A DNA stretch of 64,000 nucleotides, from contig NZ_FNSV01000004.1 in assembly GCF_900105905.1 (NCBI RefSeq), positions 248,001-312,000 on the forward strand. Reading direction: 5' to 3'. Source of the DNA: Rhodococcus koreensis (GTDB taxonomy: Bacteria > Actinomycetota > Actinomycetes > Mycobacteriales > Mycobacteriaceae). Below the pieces are notes generated by a model. It was given only the letters and a program-made list of their open reading frames with translations, searched no databases and had not been told where the DNA came from. Below are positions 1-9,415 of the stretch, piece after piece (the stretch's first letter is position 1; every line of letters begins with the position of its first letter). The position numbers were made by a program, and so were the translations under genes.

Positions 1-1
1 G

Positions 2-874
2 GTGATCGCCGGTGGCGTCGAATCCATGTCGCGAGTGCCGCTGGGCAGCGACGGAGGTGCCCTCTTCAACGACCCGACGACCGCATACGACCTCCACTTC
101 GCTCCCCAGGGAATCGGTGCGGACCTGATCGCCACGATCGAGGGTTTCAGCCGCGAAGACGTCGATGCCTACGCTGCGCGGTCGCAGGCCCGCGCCGAGG
201 CCGCCTGGTCCGGTGGATACTTCGCCAAGTCGGTCGTTCCGGTCAAGGATTTCAACGGTGTCCCGCTGCTCGATCACGACGAGCACCGCCGTCCAGGCAC
301 CACCGTCGAATCGCTGGCCTCGTTGAAGCCGTCCTTTGCGGCACTCGGTCAACAGGGTGGCTTCGATGCTGTTGCGCTGCAGAAGTATACGTCGGTGGAG
401 CGGATCAACCACGTCCATCACGGCGGTAACAGTTCCGGCATCGTGGACGGCGCGGCGCTGGTCCTGATCGGCAACGAAAAGGCCGGCAAGCAGTTCGGCC
501 TCACACCCCGCGCCCGGATTATCGCCACCGCTGTCACCGGGGCAGACCCTACGATCATGCTCACCGCCCCCACCCCGGTGGCGCTGAAGGCACTCGATGT
601 CGCCGGACTCACCGTCGACGACATCGATCTGTTCGAACTGAACGAGGCGTTTGCCTCGGTGGTCCTGAAATTCCAGAAGGATCTGGCCATTCCGGACGAG
701 AAACTCAACGTGAACGGCGGCGCGATCGCCATGGGCCACCCCTTGGGAGCGACCGGCGCGATGCTCGTCGGAACGGTGATCGACGAGTTGGAGCGGCGCG
801 GCGACCGGCGCGCATTGATCAACCTGTGCGTCGGTGGCGGCATGGGTATCGCGGCCATCATCGAGCGAGTCTGA
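2..874 (+). CDS. fadA: Acetyl-CoA acyltransferase (thiolase), 5' end outside window
   Basis: Catalyses the last step of beta-oxidation, thiolytic cleavage of 3-ketoacyl-CoA, in the cytosol. Only the C-terminal 290 residues are visible, so the N-terminal nucleophilic cysteine lies upstream of the window. Visible family landmarks are [10 protein letters not shown], the active-site histidine motif [15 protein letters not shown] and the second catalytic cysteine in LCVGGGMG near the end. The gene is followed after 17 bp by fadB, so the two form the usual trifunctional-type pair. Specificity for chain length cannot be read from the sequence. The family assignment is secure; the symbol follows from the fadB partner. 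Confidence 0.93.
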   Translation: MIAGGVESMSRVPLGSDGGALFNDPTTAYDLHFAPQGIGADLIATIEGFSREDVDAYAARSQARAEAAWSGGYFAKSVVPVKDFNGVPLLDHDEHRRPGTTVESLASLKPSFAALGQQGGFDAVALQKYTSVERINHVHHGGNSSGIVDGAALVLIGNEKAGKQFGLTPRARIIATAVTGADPTIMLTAPTPVALKALDVAGLTVDDIDLFELNEAFASVVLKFQKDLAIPDEKLNVNGGAIAMGHPLGATGAMLVGTVIDELERRGDRRALINLCVGGGMGIAAIIERV

Positions 875-891
875 AAGGCAACGGCAACAAC

Positions 892-3042
892 ATGAGTGCA
901 ACATCAACCATCACGTGGTCGCAGGATTCGGACGGAATCGTGCTGCTGACCCTCGACGATCCGGCCCAGTCCGCAAACACCATGAACTCGCAGTACGTCG
1001 AGTCCATGGGCAACGTACTCGACCGGCTCGAGGCCGAGCGTGACTCTGTCACCGGTGTCGTGATCACGTCCGCGAAGAAGACCTTCTTCGTGGGCGGTGA
1101 CCTCAACGACCTGGTCCGTGCCACCGCGCAGGATGCGGTCAGGTTCACGGACTTCGCGAATGGGATCAAGGCCCAGTTCCGACGTCTCGAGACCCTGGGC
1201 CGTCCGGTGGTGGCGGCGGTCAACGGTGCCGCCCTCGGCGGTGGCCTCGAGATCACCCTGGCCACCCACCACCGCATCGCGGTCGATTCGAGATCGGTGA
1301 TCTTCGGACTGCCCGAAGTGACGCTCGGGTTGCTCCCCGGTGTCGGCGGAATCACCCGGACCGTTCGGATGTTGGGGCTCGAGAAGGCACTGACGAGCCT
1401 GCTGCTGACCGGGAAGACGTTCAGCCCCGCGGCCGCGAAGACGCTCGGCCTCGTCGACGACCTGGTGACCAGCGCCGACGAACTCGTTCCCGCCGCCAAG
1501 AAGTGGATCAAGGACAACCCCGAGGGCGGTGTACAGCCGTGGGACCGGAAGGGATTCCGGATCCCCGGCGGCACCGCGCTCAATCCGGCGGTGACGGCGA
1601 ACCTGCGCCGCACCGTGGCGGGGGCACCCCTCGAGGCGCCGCGGGCCATCCTCGCCGCCGCCGCCGAGGGTGCGTTGGTCGACCTCGACACGGCGGCGCA
1701 GATCGAGACACGCTACTTCGTCGGCCTCGTCACCGGTCAGGTGTCGACGAACATGATCAAGGCACAGTTTTTCGATCTGCAGAGCATCAAAGCCGGCGGA
1801 AGCCGGCCGGAGGGGCATCCCAGGTTCGCGGCCCAGAAGGTCGGCGTGATCGGCGCCGGGATGATGGGTGCCGCGGTGGCCTACGTCTCGGCGAAGGCGG
1901 GAATCGACGTCGTGCTACAGGACGTCTCGATCGAGTCGGCGCGAAAAGGGAAGGCCTACGCCGAGAAGCTGGAGGCCAAGGCCCTCGCTCGTGGAACAAC
2001 GACCGAGGAGAAGTCCGCCGCGCTGCTCGCCCGCATCACCGCGACCGACAATCCGGCCGACTTCGCGAATGTCGATTTCGTCGTCGAGGCGGTCTTCGAG
2101 AGCGTGGAGGTCAAACAGGCGGTCTTCAAGTCGATCCAGGACATCGTCGCCCCCGACGCCGTGCTGGGCTCGAATACGTCGACGCTGCCGATCACCACGC
2201 TGGCCGAAGGCGTCGACCGTAAGGAAGACTTCATCGGGGTGCACTTCTTCTCCCCGGTCGAACGGATGCCGTTGGTCGAGATCATCGTTGGCGCACACAC
2301 CGCACCGGCAACATTGGCGAGGGCGTTCGACTTCGCGCAGCAGATCAAGAAGACCCCGATCGTGGTCAACGACAGCCGCGGCTTCTTCACCAGCCGCGTG
2401 ATCACGAAATTCCTCGACGAGGCCGCCGCCGCGGTCGGTGAGGGCATCGAACCGGTGATCATCGAGCAAGCGGGGGCCCAGGCCGGCTATCCCGCACCCC
2501 CGCTGCAGCTGCTCGACGAGCTGACGTTGACCCTGCCGCGCAAGATTCGTCAGGAAGCCCGTGCGGCGGTCGAGGCGGACGGCGGCGTCTGGGTCGAGCA
2601 CGGATCGGAGGCCGTCCTCGACCGGCTGGTCGAGGAACTCGATCGTCGAGGTCGGTCGACCGGTGGCGGCTTCTACGAGTACGACGAGTCGGGCAGCCGC
2701 GTCGGCCTGTGGCCGGGGCTGCGCGACGCCTTCCAGTCGGGGAGCACCGAGATCCCGTTCGACGACCTCAAGGAACGGATGCTGTTCGCGGAGTCCCTCG
2801 AGACGGTGCGCTGCCTCGACGAAGGGGTCCTGACGTCGGTCGCCGACGCCAACGTCGGATCCCTGCTCGGTATCGGGTTCCCGGCGTGGACTGGCGGCGT
2901 CCTCCAGTACATCAACGGCTACCCGGGTGGGATCGCGGCGTTCGTCCAGCGGGCACGCGTACTTGCCGCCCGGTACGGCACTCGCTTCGAGCCGCCCGCC
3001 TCACTGGTGGCCAAGGCCGAGCGCGGAGAGACCTACGAGTAA
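892..3042 (+). CDS. fadB: Fatty-acid oxidation complex alpha subunit (enoyl-CoA hydratase / 3-hydroxyacyl-CoA dehydrogenase)
   Basis: A 716-residue bifunctional protein that hydrates enoyl-CoA and oxidises 3-hydroxyacyl-CoA with NAD. The N-terminal crotonase domain carries the oxyanion-hole segment ALGGGLEI near residue 118. The dehydrogenase domain begins with the Rossmann motif VGVIGAGMMG around residue 318, and the catalytic histidine lies in GVHFFSPVERMP near residue 449. The C-terminal domain is complete, so the length is normal for FadB. The ATG at 892 is chosen because upstream in-frame codons overlap fadA and give a non-family N-terminus. It is co-transcribed with fadA and ends at a strong hairpin. 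Confidence 0.93.
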   Translation: MSATSTITWSQDSDGIVLLTLDDPAQSANTMNSQYVESMGNVLDRLEAERDSVTGVVITSAKKTFFVGGDLNDLVRATAQDAVRFTDFANGIKAQFRRLETLGRPVVAAVNGAALGGGLEITLATHHRIAVDSRSVIFGLPEVTLGLLPGVGGITRTVRMLGLEKALTSLLLTGKTFSPAAAKTLGLVDDLVTSADELVPAAKKWIKDNPEGGVQPWDRKGFRIPGGTALNPAVTANLRRTVAGAPLEAPRAILAAAAEGALVDLDTAAQIETRYFVGLVTGQVSTNMIKAQFFDLQSIKAGGSRPEGHPRFAAQKVGVIGAGMMGAAVAYVSAKAGIDVVLQDVSIESARKGKAYAEKLEAKALARGTTTEEKSAALLARITATDNPADFANVDFVVEAVFESVEVKQAVFKSIQDIVAPDAVLGSNTSTLPITTLAEGVDRKEDFIGVHFFSPVERMPLVEIIVGAHTAPATLARAFDFAQQIKKTPIVVNDSRGFFTSRVITKFLDEAAAAVGEGIEPVIIEQAGAQAGYPAPPLQLLDELTLTLPRKIRQEARAAVEADGGVWVEHGSEAVLDRLVEELDRRGRSTGGGFYEYDESGSRVGLWPGLRDAFQSGSTEIPFDDLKERMLFAESLETVRCLDEGVLTSVADANVGSLLGIGFPAWTGGVLQYINGYPGGIAAFVQRARVLAARYGTRFEPPASLVAKAERGETYE

Positions 3043-3059
3043 CGGCGTCATTTACGATC

Positions 3060-3095
3060 GGGGTTGGCACCACTGTGGGCAGTGGTGCCAACCCC
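3060..3095 (+). terminator. Hairpin terminator of fadAB
   Basis: A perfect 15-bp stem (GGGGTTGGCACCACT and its complement) with a 6-nt loop starts 18 bp after the fadB stop. A T-containing tract (GGGCTTTTCTCC) follows a few bases later. It separates fadAB from the TetR gene that starts at 3119. Confidence 0.8.
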
Positions 3096-3118
3096 GTTGA
3101 GGGCTTTTCTCCGAACGG

Positions 3119-3745
3119 ATGGAGCTGATGTCGGTGTCGATCAGTGACGCCTCGGTCAAGCGCACCCAGCAAGAACGGCGGGCGATCACACGCAGGCAGA
3201 TACTCGACGCCGCCGTTGCGGTGTTGTTCCGGGACGGCTACTCTGCCGCCACCACGTTGCGGATCCAACACGAGGCGGGGGTGTCCCGCGGCCGTCTCTT
3301 ACAACAATTTCCCTCCCGCGAAGCGCTGCTCGTCGCCGCCGTCCAGCATCTCGCGACGGCGCGGATGGAGGACATGCGGCATCGCGAAGATTGGCCACAC
3401 GACCCCACAGAGCGCATCGACTGGGCGATCGAGATCATGTGGCCCACCTTCCACCAGCCGTATTTCTGGGCCGCGACCGAGCTGTGGCTCGCCTCCCGCG
3501 CCAACGACAAGTTACGCGAAGCGCTGCTGCCGGAGGAGCGCCGGCTGGGCCACCTCGTGAGAGCAACGACCGACGCGTTCTTCGGCGGCGAGTTGTGCGC
3601 ACGCCCGCGCTACGAGTTGGTACGCGAACAACTCAACACCTCGATGCGGGGTGCCGCACTGACCTATGCGCTCGATCCGCGCGATCCCGCCACCGACCCG
3701 CACCTGCACGAGTGGAAACTGATGGCGCGAGAACTGCTTACCTGA
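3119..3745 (+). CDS. TetR-family transcriptional regulator
   Basis: A 208-residue protein. The N-terminal helix-turn-helix spans roughly residues 22-66 (ITRRQILDAAVAVLF, then GVSRGRLLQQFPSREALL). In the recognition helix the common LYRHF is replaced by LLQQF. The C-terminal ligand-binding half has no recognisable signature, so the ligand is unknown. A second ATG at 3128 is an equally possible start. It follows the fadAB terminator, so it has its own promoter or depends on read-through. Its last 8 bp overlap the convergent nitronate monooxygenase gene. A role in controlling fadAB is likely from position only. Confidence 0.88.
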   Translation: MELMSVSISDASVKRTQQERRAITRRQILDAAVAVLFRDGYSAATTLRIQHEAGVSRGRLLQQFPSREALLVAAVQHLATARMEDMRHREDWPHDPTERIDWAIEIMWPTFHQPYFWAATELWLASRANDKLREALLPEERRLGHLVRATTDAFFGGELCARPRYELVREQLNTSMRGAALTYALDPRDPATDPHLHEWKLMARELLT

Positions 3746-4697
3746 CGGCCTGTACGGCGGAGCTATCCCGCGCCACCGATCTGGCGCGGGATTCCTCGTA
3801 TTCCCGGGCGGTCTTCTCGATGAGCGCGGCGACCGAGAGGACCGCGTCCACCCCGGACACGCTGTGCCCACCACTCCACGCCGTGCGGTTGCTGAGCAAT
3901 CGGTCCTGGCGGAAACCCTCGGATGCGGGATGCTCGGCCGCGGCAGCGTCTCCGGCCTGCCGATCGACCCAGCACTTGAGCAGGCTCGCCGGAATGCCAC
4001 CTACCTGGGTCGAGAGCACGACGTCGTCGAGGCTCGCCTCGACCAGCGCCCGCCGATAGTCGTTGTCGGCCCGACTTTCGTCGGTGGCGATGAACTTCGT
4101 GCCCATGTACCCGAGGTCGGCGCCGAGAACCTGGGCGGCGTGCAACGCCACGCCGTCACTGATACCGCCGGCCAGAACGATGGTGCCGTCGAAGCGCTCG
4201 CGGACGGCGCGGACGAAGGAGAACGGGTTCGCCCAGCCCGTCTGGCCGCCGGCACCCGCGGTCAGGAGCACCAACCCGTCCACGCCCAAGGCGATGGCCC
4301 GGTCCGCATGCTGCAACGTCGCGACGTCGGCATAGACCTGGCATCCGATCGCGCGCAGGGGGGCAAGAACGGGCTCGGGGGACCCGACACTGGTGATGAC
4401 GAGTTCTACGCCGTGATCCACCAGGCACGCGAGGTCTTCGCGCAGTCGCCGGTTCGATCGGTGCACCACGAGGTTCGGCGCAAAGGGCGCCGACCTCGGG
4501 ACCTCGCTCAGGGCCGTCTCGATGCGGGTGAGCCAGTGGGCGAGTTCACCGGTGGTGGCCGCGTTGTGGGTGGGCACGGATCCCACGACGCCTTCGCGGC
4601 ACGCCGCGATGACCAGATCGGGGCCGGATACCTCCGTCATCGGGGCGGCGATCAACGGAACGGTCAATCGATTCGCCAACGCTTCGGAAATGGACAC
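3738..4697 (-). CDS. Nitronate monooxygenase (2-nitropropane dioxygenase family)
   Basis: A 319-residue FMN-dependent TIM-barrel oxidoreductase. Family marks are the N-terminal LTVPLIAAPMTEVSGPDLV, the central glycine-rich GAGGQTGWANPF, the GGISDGVAL phosphate-binding strand and GADLGYMGTKFIATDES. Members oxidise alkyl nitronates or the toxin propionate-3-nitronate, and many actinobacterial relatives have unknown substrates. The gene is transcribed away from the double-TetR gene across a 163-bp intergenic region that carries two TAAGTAAAT boxes. It shares this divergent promoter region, so shared control is plausible. The link to lipid catabolism is not proven. Confidence 0.87.
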   Translation of the reverse strand: MSISEALANRLTVPLIAAPMTEVSGPDLVIAACREGVVGSVPTHNAATTGELAHWLTRIETALSEVPRSAPFAPNLVVHRSNRRLREDLACLVDHGVELVITSVGSPEPVLAPLRAIGCQVYADVATLQHADRAIALGVDGLVLLTAGAGGQTGWANPFSFVRAVRERFDGTIVLAGGISDGVALHAAQVLGADLGYMGTKFIATDESRADNDYRRALVEASLDDVVLSTQVGGIPASLLKCWVDRQAGDAAAAEHPASEGFRQDRLLSNRTAWSGGHSVSGVDAVLSVAALIEKTAREYEESRARSVARDSSAVQAVR

Positions 4698-4800
4698 GTC
4701 AACTCCTTGCGAGAACCACGAGAGGCAGGGTGCGCACCTAAGTAAATGCCGGAAAAGCGGCGATGACGCATGCTAGGTTGAAAATCAAGCTACAACCCCG

Positions 4801-4820
4801 GTAAGTAAATCTCAAGCCAC
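4801..4820 (+). promoter_or_regulatory. Repeated 20-bp box, copy 1
   Basis: GTAAGTAAATC TCA AGCCAC lies 41 bp before the double-TetR start. A near-identical 20-mer (17 of 20 positions, differing only in the central three) lies at 6182-6201 before the first LuxR gene. A shorter TAAGTAAAT also occurs at 4739-4747. AT-rich 9-mers of this kind are uncommon in DNA of this composition. The role, whether operator or activator site, is inferred. Confidence 0.5.
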
Positions 4821-4860
4821 ATCGAATGCGTCGAAAGGGGCGGGAAGCATCGACGAACTA

Positions 4861-6039
4861 GTGCGCCCGAGGCGAGCTCGGCTCACCAGCACTCCGCGTC
4901 CCCGCAACCGCAGGGCCCAGATCCTGGTGGCCGCGAGCGCCCTGTTCTCCGAACGCGGCTACCACAATGTGAGCACCGAGGACATCGCCTCGTCCGTCGG
5001 GATCACCGCCGGGGCCTTGTACCGGCACTTTCGGAGTAAACAGGAATTGCTCGCCTGCACGGTGGCCGAGAGCTTCGATCAGGCGGGTGAGCTGCTGCTC
5101 TCACGCGGAATCGATGACCTCCCGGCGCTGCTGCACGGTCTGGCGGAAACGGCCGGCACTCGACGTGACCTCGGAGTTCTGTGGAATCGCGAGATTCGAC
5201 ACCTGCCACCGGAGCAGCACGCGTCCCTGCGTGGCCGATTGCATGATGTGGTGTCGCGTCTCTCCGCGGCGCTCGGCCATTCCGTGCCGGGGGCGGGCGC
5301 CGCTGACGCGGAACTGCTGGCGTGGTGCACTCTTGCGGTTCTGACCAGCCCGGGCTATCACCGCACCGAGATCCTGCCGGGCCGTTTGATCGACCTGCTC
5401 GCCACCATGTCCGTGGCCGTCAGCGCGGCGCCGCTGAACAGTACAGCTGAACCGGCCGCCGATCTTCCCGGACGGGGCGGCATGGCGCCGGCATCGCGCC
5501 GCGAGGCACTCCTGGGCGCGGCCGCCAGACTGTTCGGCGCGAAGGGATACCAAGCAGTCACGATGGACGAGATCGCAGCCGCTGTGCAGGTCCACAGCGC
5601 CAGCGTGTACCGGCACTTCGATACGAAGGCCGATCTCCTGGCCGCCGTGATCGACCGGGGCGCGGAACCGCTCCAGTTGGGGCTGTCGCAGGCACTGTTC
5701 TCCGCGGACACCTCCCAGGAGGCTCTGGACGCCGCGGTCGATGCGTACATCGCGTTCGCGATGATCCACCACGACCTGCTGGCCGTGCTGACCTGCGAGG
5801 TACTCAGCCTTCCACCGGCCAGACGACACGCTGTGCGCAGCGCGCAGCACGACTACGTCGGGCAGTGGTTCCAACTGCTGCAAGAATCCCGGCCCGAACT
5901 CGACGACACCGAGGTGCGATTTCGTGTTCACGCTGCGCTGACAATCGTCAACGATGTATCCCGGACGGTACGGTTGCGCTGCATGCCCAACGTGCAGGAA
6001 CGTGTGCGCCTGGCCGCCCGCCGCGCATTGTATGGCTGA
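4861..6039 (+). CDS. Tandem (double-domain) TetR-family regulator
   Basis: A 392-residue protein holding two complete TetR DNA-binding domains in one chain. The first is at about residues 18-62 (ILVAASALFSERGYHNV, then GALYRHFRSKQELL). The second is at about residues 212-258 (LLGAAARLFGAKGYQAV, then ASVYRHFDTKADLL). Each is followed by its own ligand-binding-type helical half, so the chain resembles a fused TetR dimer. Family knowledge: TetR proteins normally act as homodimers on palindromes, and a fusion could read two different half-sites. The start is a GTG without a clear ribosome binding site. It is divergent from the nitronate monooxygenase gene. Confidence 0.85.
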   Translation: MRPRRARLTSTPRPRNRRAQILVAASALFSERGYHNVSTEDIASSVGITAGALYRHFRSKQELLACTVAESFDQAGELLLSRGIDDLPALLHGLAETAGTRRDLGVLWNREIRHLPPEQHASLRGRLHDVVSRLSAALGHSVPGAGAADAELLAWCTLAVLTSPGYHRTEILPGRLIDLLATMSVAVSAAPLNSTAEPAADLPGRGGMAPASRREALLGAAARLFGAKGYQAVTMDEIAAAVQVHSASVYRHFDTKADLLAAVIDRGAEPLQLGLSQALFSADTSQEALDAAVDAYIAFAMIHHDLLAVLTCEVLSLPPARRHAVRSAQHDYVGQWFQLLQESRPELDDTEVRFRVHAALTIVNDVSRTVRLRCMPNVQERVRLAARRALYG

Positions 6040-6054
6040 CACTCACCGCCCCCA

Positions 6055-6074
6055 TAGTTAAGGGCGATTCACTA
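6055..6074 (-). promoter_or_regulatory. Candidate TetR-type operator, copy 1 (before LuxR pair)
   Basis: Read on the minus strand, the 20-mer TAGTGAATCGCCCTTAACTA is an imperfect palindrome (7 of 10 half-site positions pair). It shares the 10-base core AGTGAATCGC with sites at 25563-25582 and 29352-29371. It lies between the double-TetR stop and the LuxR pair. Function is inferred from recurrence and symmetry. Confidence 0.5.
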
Positions 6075-6181
6075 CCGATCGTGACCTCAACCCCGCACGA
6101 TTTCAGCGCATACCCCCTGACAAGGCAGTTTTCGAGGTCACCGCGTTGACAATAGTGATGCGGGTCACCACAATGGCAGAC

Positions 6182-6201
6182 GTAAGTAAATCGTGAGCCA
6201 C
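6182..6201 (+). promoter_or_regulatory. Repeated 20-bp box, copy 2
   Basis: GTAAGTAAATC GTG AGCCAC lies 100 bp before the first LuxR gene and matches the box at 4801-4820 in 17 of 20 positions. Both copies precede regulator genes. A protein-binding site is the simplest explanation. Confidence 0.5.
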
Positions 6202-6301
6202 GACATGGTGAATTGAAGGCAGGTGCAGTGCCGCAGCATCCCGAGGAGGACGTCGCCGATATGGCGGCAATGGATGCCCCGCACCCCGAGATGGAGGAAC
6301 A

Positions 6302-7414
6302 GTGAATACTTCCGCCGCCCAGCCGTCCGTCGCCCACCGGCTGAGCGAGATGGCGGCCGCGATGCGAGAAATGGCGGGGGTGGAGGTCACCGAGACCCGA
6401 AACGCGGGTGACACGATCGATGAGACCGGTGCTTTGTCCGCCATTCTCGACGAGCTACACCACGCGCAGGGCGTCCTCTACGAGCAGGCCTGCCTGACTC
6501 CGCAGCGCGGTCTGGAACGCGTGCTCGGTTCGCTGGCCCGCCTGCGCTCGGCGGCGACCGGGCCCGGCCAGTTCTTCAGTAGTTCGGCCGAAGAACTGTG
6601 TACCGCAGGGGGATTCGACCGGGTTCTGGTCTCTCGCATCCAGGGTTCGATGTGGATTCCGCACACCCTGCACCTGGTCTCCGAGGCCATCTCCGCCGCG
6701 CTGCGCAACTATCTGAGCGATCTGGAGATCCCCTTGAGCGCGTCGCCGCTCGAGGCCGATGTCGTACGGCGCCGGATCCCGATGCTGGTGAGCGATGCCG
6801 GGGCAGAAACCCGGACGTATCGTCCGCTCATCAGGTTGTCGAGGACCACAAGCTATGTCGTTGCGCCGGTGGTGGTCGACGGAACAGTCGTCGCCCTGCT
6901 TCATGCCGACACCAATATCTCCGGGCGGGTGCTGACGTCCGCGGACCGTGACATCGTTCGGCTCTTCGCCGACGGGCTGGGACCGATCTACGAACGGATG
7001 GTGCTGACCGAGCGACTGCGTGAGCAGCGTGACCGGCTCGGTATGGTCTTCAGTGCCACGGAAGCGATGATCGACGACGTTCACGGTGGCCCGCTGACCC
7101 TCGACGCCCCCATCGGGATGTTGCCTCCGGCGGCTGTCGATCCTTCTCGCCGAGATCGTGGGGCGGCGGGCGGATCGTCGGAGGTGCGGGTCACGGGTCG
7201 GCCCGAACGGCACTTGACCGCACGCGAGATCGATGTGGTGGAACTGCTGTCGAAAGGCGCGTCGAACGCGGAAATCGCCGCCCAGCTCACCGTGTCCGAG
7301 AGCACCGTGAAATCCCACGTGAAACACATCTTCCGCAAGTTGGGTGCCACCAACAGGGCCAGCGCCATCGCGCGATACGGGAAGATGAAACGCTCGATGG
7401 GACGGACACTATGA
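6302..7414 (+). CDS. GAF-domain LuxR-family regulator, first of a pair
   Basis: A 370-residue cytosolic regulator. A GAF-like sensor region lies around residues 85-240 ([11 protein letters not shown], then [20 protein letters not shown]). A helical linker ([16 protein letters not shown]) leads to a C-terminal LuxR helix-turn-helix from about residue 303 ([22 protein letters not shown], with the typical [19 protein letters not shown]). The GTG start has a well-placed GGAGG. It overlaps the next LuxR gene by 4 bp, so the two are translationally coupled. GAF-LuxR proteins usually activate nearby catabolic genes in response to a small molecule. The effector is not predictable here. Confidence 0.88.
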   Translation: MNTSAAQPSVAHRLSEMAAAMREMAGVEVTETRNAGDTIDETGALSAILDELHHAQGVLYEQACLTPQRGLERVLGSLARLRSAATGPGQFFSSSAEELCTAGGFDRVLVSRIQGSMWIPHTLHLVSEAISAALRNYLSDLEIPLSASPLEADVVRRRIPMLVSDAGAETRTYRPLIRLSRTTSYVVAPVVVDGTVVALLHADTNISGRVLTSADRDIVRLFADGLGPIYERMVLTERLREQRDRLGMVFSATEAMIDDVHGGPLTLDAPIGMLPPAAVDPSRRDRGAAGGSSEVRVTGRPERHLTAREIDVVELLSKGASNAEIAAQLTVSESTVKSHVKHIFRKLGATNRASAIARYGKMKRSMGRTL

Positions 7415-8607
7415 CACAGGCATTGATCGCAACGACGCAGCACCAGACTGCACGGGGATCCTTGCAGGGGTGGCGACGCAAAGACATCGAGCTGATCACT
7501 CGGCTGGAGGCCATCCGGGACGAGATCTTCGCTGATGTCGGTTCGACCACTCTTCCGGGGATCCGGCACGAGCGTCCCGCCCATTCCGCAGAGGCGATCT
7601 CAGTCCTGACGCATCACTGCGTCGACGAGCTGCGACGGGCCGCGGCAGCCGACACCGCCAAGGTGGAGCGACTGACCAAGACAGTCCTCGACCTGCAGCA
7701 GGTGGCGATGGATCTGTACCTGAACGAAATGGGCCGCAGGACCGAACGTCTGGCGGAGTGTTCGGCGGGACTCCACCGGTTGCGGACCGTCCCGAGCACC
7801 TCCGACCTCCTCGACCGCCTCTGTGAGGACGTGGCCGTTCGTTGCGGATTCCGGCGGGTGGTGTTGTCGCGGGTCGAGGCGGGAACCTGGAAACCGTGGA
7901 AGGCGTATCTGGGCGAGGGCGATGAATCGGACTCATGGTTCACCGACTGGATCGATCGCGGGATACCGTTCGACGAGCGGGCTCCTGAGGCGCGGCTGCT
8001 GACCGATCATCGGCCGGCGATCGTCTACGACACGGAAAACGCGCCGGTATACCGGCCGATCATCGTCGAGTCGGGTCGCTCACGCTCGTACGTGGTCTCC
8101 GCCCTGGTTCTCGACAACAACGTTGTCGGTTTGCTTCATGCCGACCACTTCCCGGTTCCGAGCCGGATCGACGAGATCGACCGCGACGTCCTGTGGGCCT
8201 TCACCGAAGGGGTCGGTTACATCTACGAGCGGACGTCGCTGATGGAACGGTTGCGCAGCCAACGCGACCAGATCAGGGAAATCCTCTCGTCGACGGTGGC
8301 GACGATGGACGAGCTGTGCGAATCGGGGATGGCCTCGGCCGGGCGGGCAGACTCCGATCCTGCTGGAGTCGACTCGTCGGCGGAGTTCGCCTCGCGTCCC
8401 AGCTTGGTCCCGCTCGCCGAATTCACCTCCCGCGAACAAGAGGTGTTCACATTGATGGCGGCGGGGGCGACCAACAACGACATCGCCGAGTCCCTCGTCA
8501 TCACGGAGGGGACGGTGAAATCGCATGTCAAGCACATCCTGCGGAAGCTCGGTGCGACCAACCGTTCACAGGCCATTGCCTGGTCGATCGGCAACCGCAT
8601 CGCGTAG
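7411..8607 (+). CDS. GAF-domain LuxR-family regulator, second of a pair
   Basis: A 398-residue paralogue of the preceding protein with the same order: N-terminal helices, a GAF-like sensor ([12 protein letters not shown], later [20 protein letters not shown]), a linker and a LuxR HTH from about residue 336 ([41 protein letters not shown] variant with GTVKSH). Its start overlaps the upstream stop as ATGA. The two proteins could form a heterodimer; this is inferred from coupling and similarity. A strong hairpin lies 28 bp after the stop, so the pair is probably its own transcription unit. Confidence 0.88.
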   Translation: MTQALIATTQHQTARGSLQGWRRKDIELITRLEAIRDEIFADVGSTTLPGIRHERPAHSAEAISVLTHHCVDELRRAAAADTAKVERLTKTVLDLQQVAMDLYLNEMGRRTERLAECSAGLHRLRTVPSTSDLLDRLCEDVAVRCGFRRVVLSRVEAGTWKPWKAYLGEGDESDSWFTDWIDRGIPFDERAPEARLLTDHRPAIVYDTENAPVYRPIIVESGRSRSYVVSALVLDNNVVGLLHADHFPVPSRIDEIDRDVLWAFTEGVGYIYERTSLMERLRSQRDQIREILSSTVATMDELCESGMASAGRADSDPAGVDSSAEFASRPSLVPLAEFTSREQEVFTLMAAGATNNDIAESLVITEGTVKSHVKHILRKLGATNRSQAIAWSIGNRIA

Positions 8608-8635
8608 TCGATTCGGCACCATCTCCTCAGCGTCA

Positions 8636-8662
8636 CGCCGCCCGGCACTGTGCCGGGCGGCG
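8636..8662 (+). terminator. Hairpin terminator of LuxR pair
   Basis: A 12-bp perfect stem (CGCCGCCCGGCA and complement) with a 3-nt loop is followed by GTTCTATTCT. It closes the LuxR unit. The rest of the 322-bp gap to 8930 holds the promoter region of the next operon. Confidence 0.75.
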
Positions 8663-8780
8663 GTTCTATTCTGGTGCCAAACCATGCTCCCCGGGTACGC
8701 CCGTTTCGGAAACTGACGACCGCTCGCAGCCGCGTCGGCATTCCGGACCGGAACAGCCGGCTCGGTGATCGACCGAGTAT

Positions 8781-8811
8781 CCCCCTGTTGAGGGGTGGGT
8801 TTCCTCCCCAA
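8781..8811 (+). promoter_or_regulatory. G-box upstream of SnoaL/ligase/ALDH operon
   Basis: CCCCT GTTG AGGGG is a small inverted repeat that runs straight into the core GGGGTGGGTTTCCTC (8792-8806) and then CCCC. The same core recurs at 27266-27280 and 29324-29338. A TACCTT hexamer 35 bases after the core is a possible -10 element. It may be the target of the adjacent LuxR-type activators; this is inference. Confidence 0.5.
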
Positions 8812-8929
8812 GTAAGTCGCCGCCGGTGTGACCTACGCAATACCTTGATGGTGTTCCTGAAGTGAGCGGAGCACATCGATATTCGAGTATCCGCGGGGAC
8901 TATGACAACCACCGAGGAGAGCGATATTC

Positions 8930-9382
8930 ATGAGTCATTCCTTTGCTGTCAAGTGGCTGAAGGCCTTCCGTGAGAGCCCCGAAGCGGTCGTTGCGTTGTA
9001 CGCCGACGACTTCCTCTTCGAGGATCCCATCCTCGGCCAGAAGATCACCGACAGGGACGAGCTCCTCCGTGTTTTTGCGCCGTACGCCAACAAGGACACC
9101 GAAAACGGCATCGGCATCAACAACTTTCGGATCGATGAGGTTGTCGGCGACGAGAAGTCGGCGATCTACCGGTGGACCTGGAAGGCGCCCACGGCGACCG
9201 CTTTCGTCGGCGTCCCGACGAACGGGAAGGTGCCCGGAGCGCGCGGACTGACGTTCCACATCTACAACGAAGCAGGCCTGATCACCCGGGAAGCGAGCCT
9301 GTGGGATGTCGCGACGGCAGCGGCGGATCTGGGACAGCCCATCGACCCGTCCAGCGTGACCAAGTCCGCTGTTCTCGTCTGA
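8930..9382 (+). CDS. SnoaL/NTF2-like protein A
   Basis: A 150-residue protein with the cone-shaped NTF2/SnoaL fold suggested by its length and pattern (WLKAFRESPEAVVALYADDFLFEDP at the N-terminus, a mid-segment RWTWKAPTATAFVGVP and C-terminal ITREASLWDVATAAADLG). The family includes ketosteroid isomerases, polyketide cyclases and epoxide hydrolases, as well as many non-enzymatic ligand binders. The next gene is a clear paralogue, so the two may make a heterodimer. It is the first gene of an operon with an acyl-CoA ligase and an aldehyde dehydrogenase. The substrate is unknown. Confidence 0.82.
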   Translation: MSHSFAVKWLKAFRESPEAVVALYADDFLFEDPILGQKITDRDELLRVFAPYANKDTENGIGINNFRIDEVVGDEKSAIYRWTWKAPTATAFVGVPTNGKVPGARGLTFHIYNEAGLITREASLWDVATAAADLGQPIDPSSVTKSAVLV

Positions 9383-9415
9383 CACCGAACCCTGCGAAAG
9401 GAAACTACGAGCATC

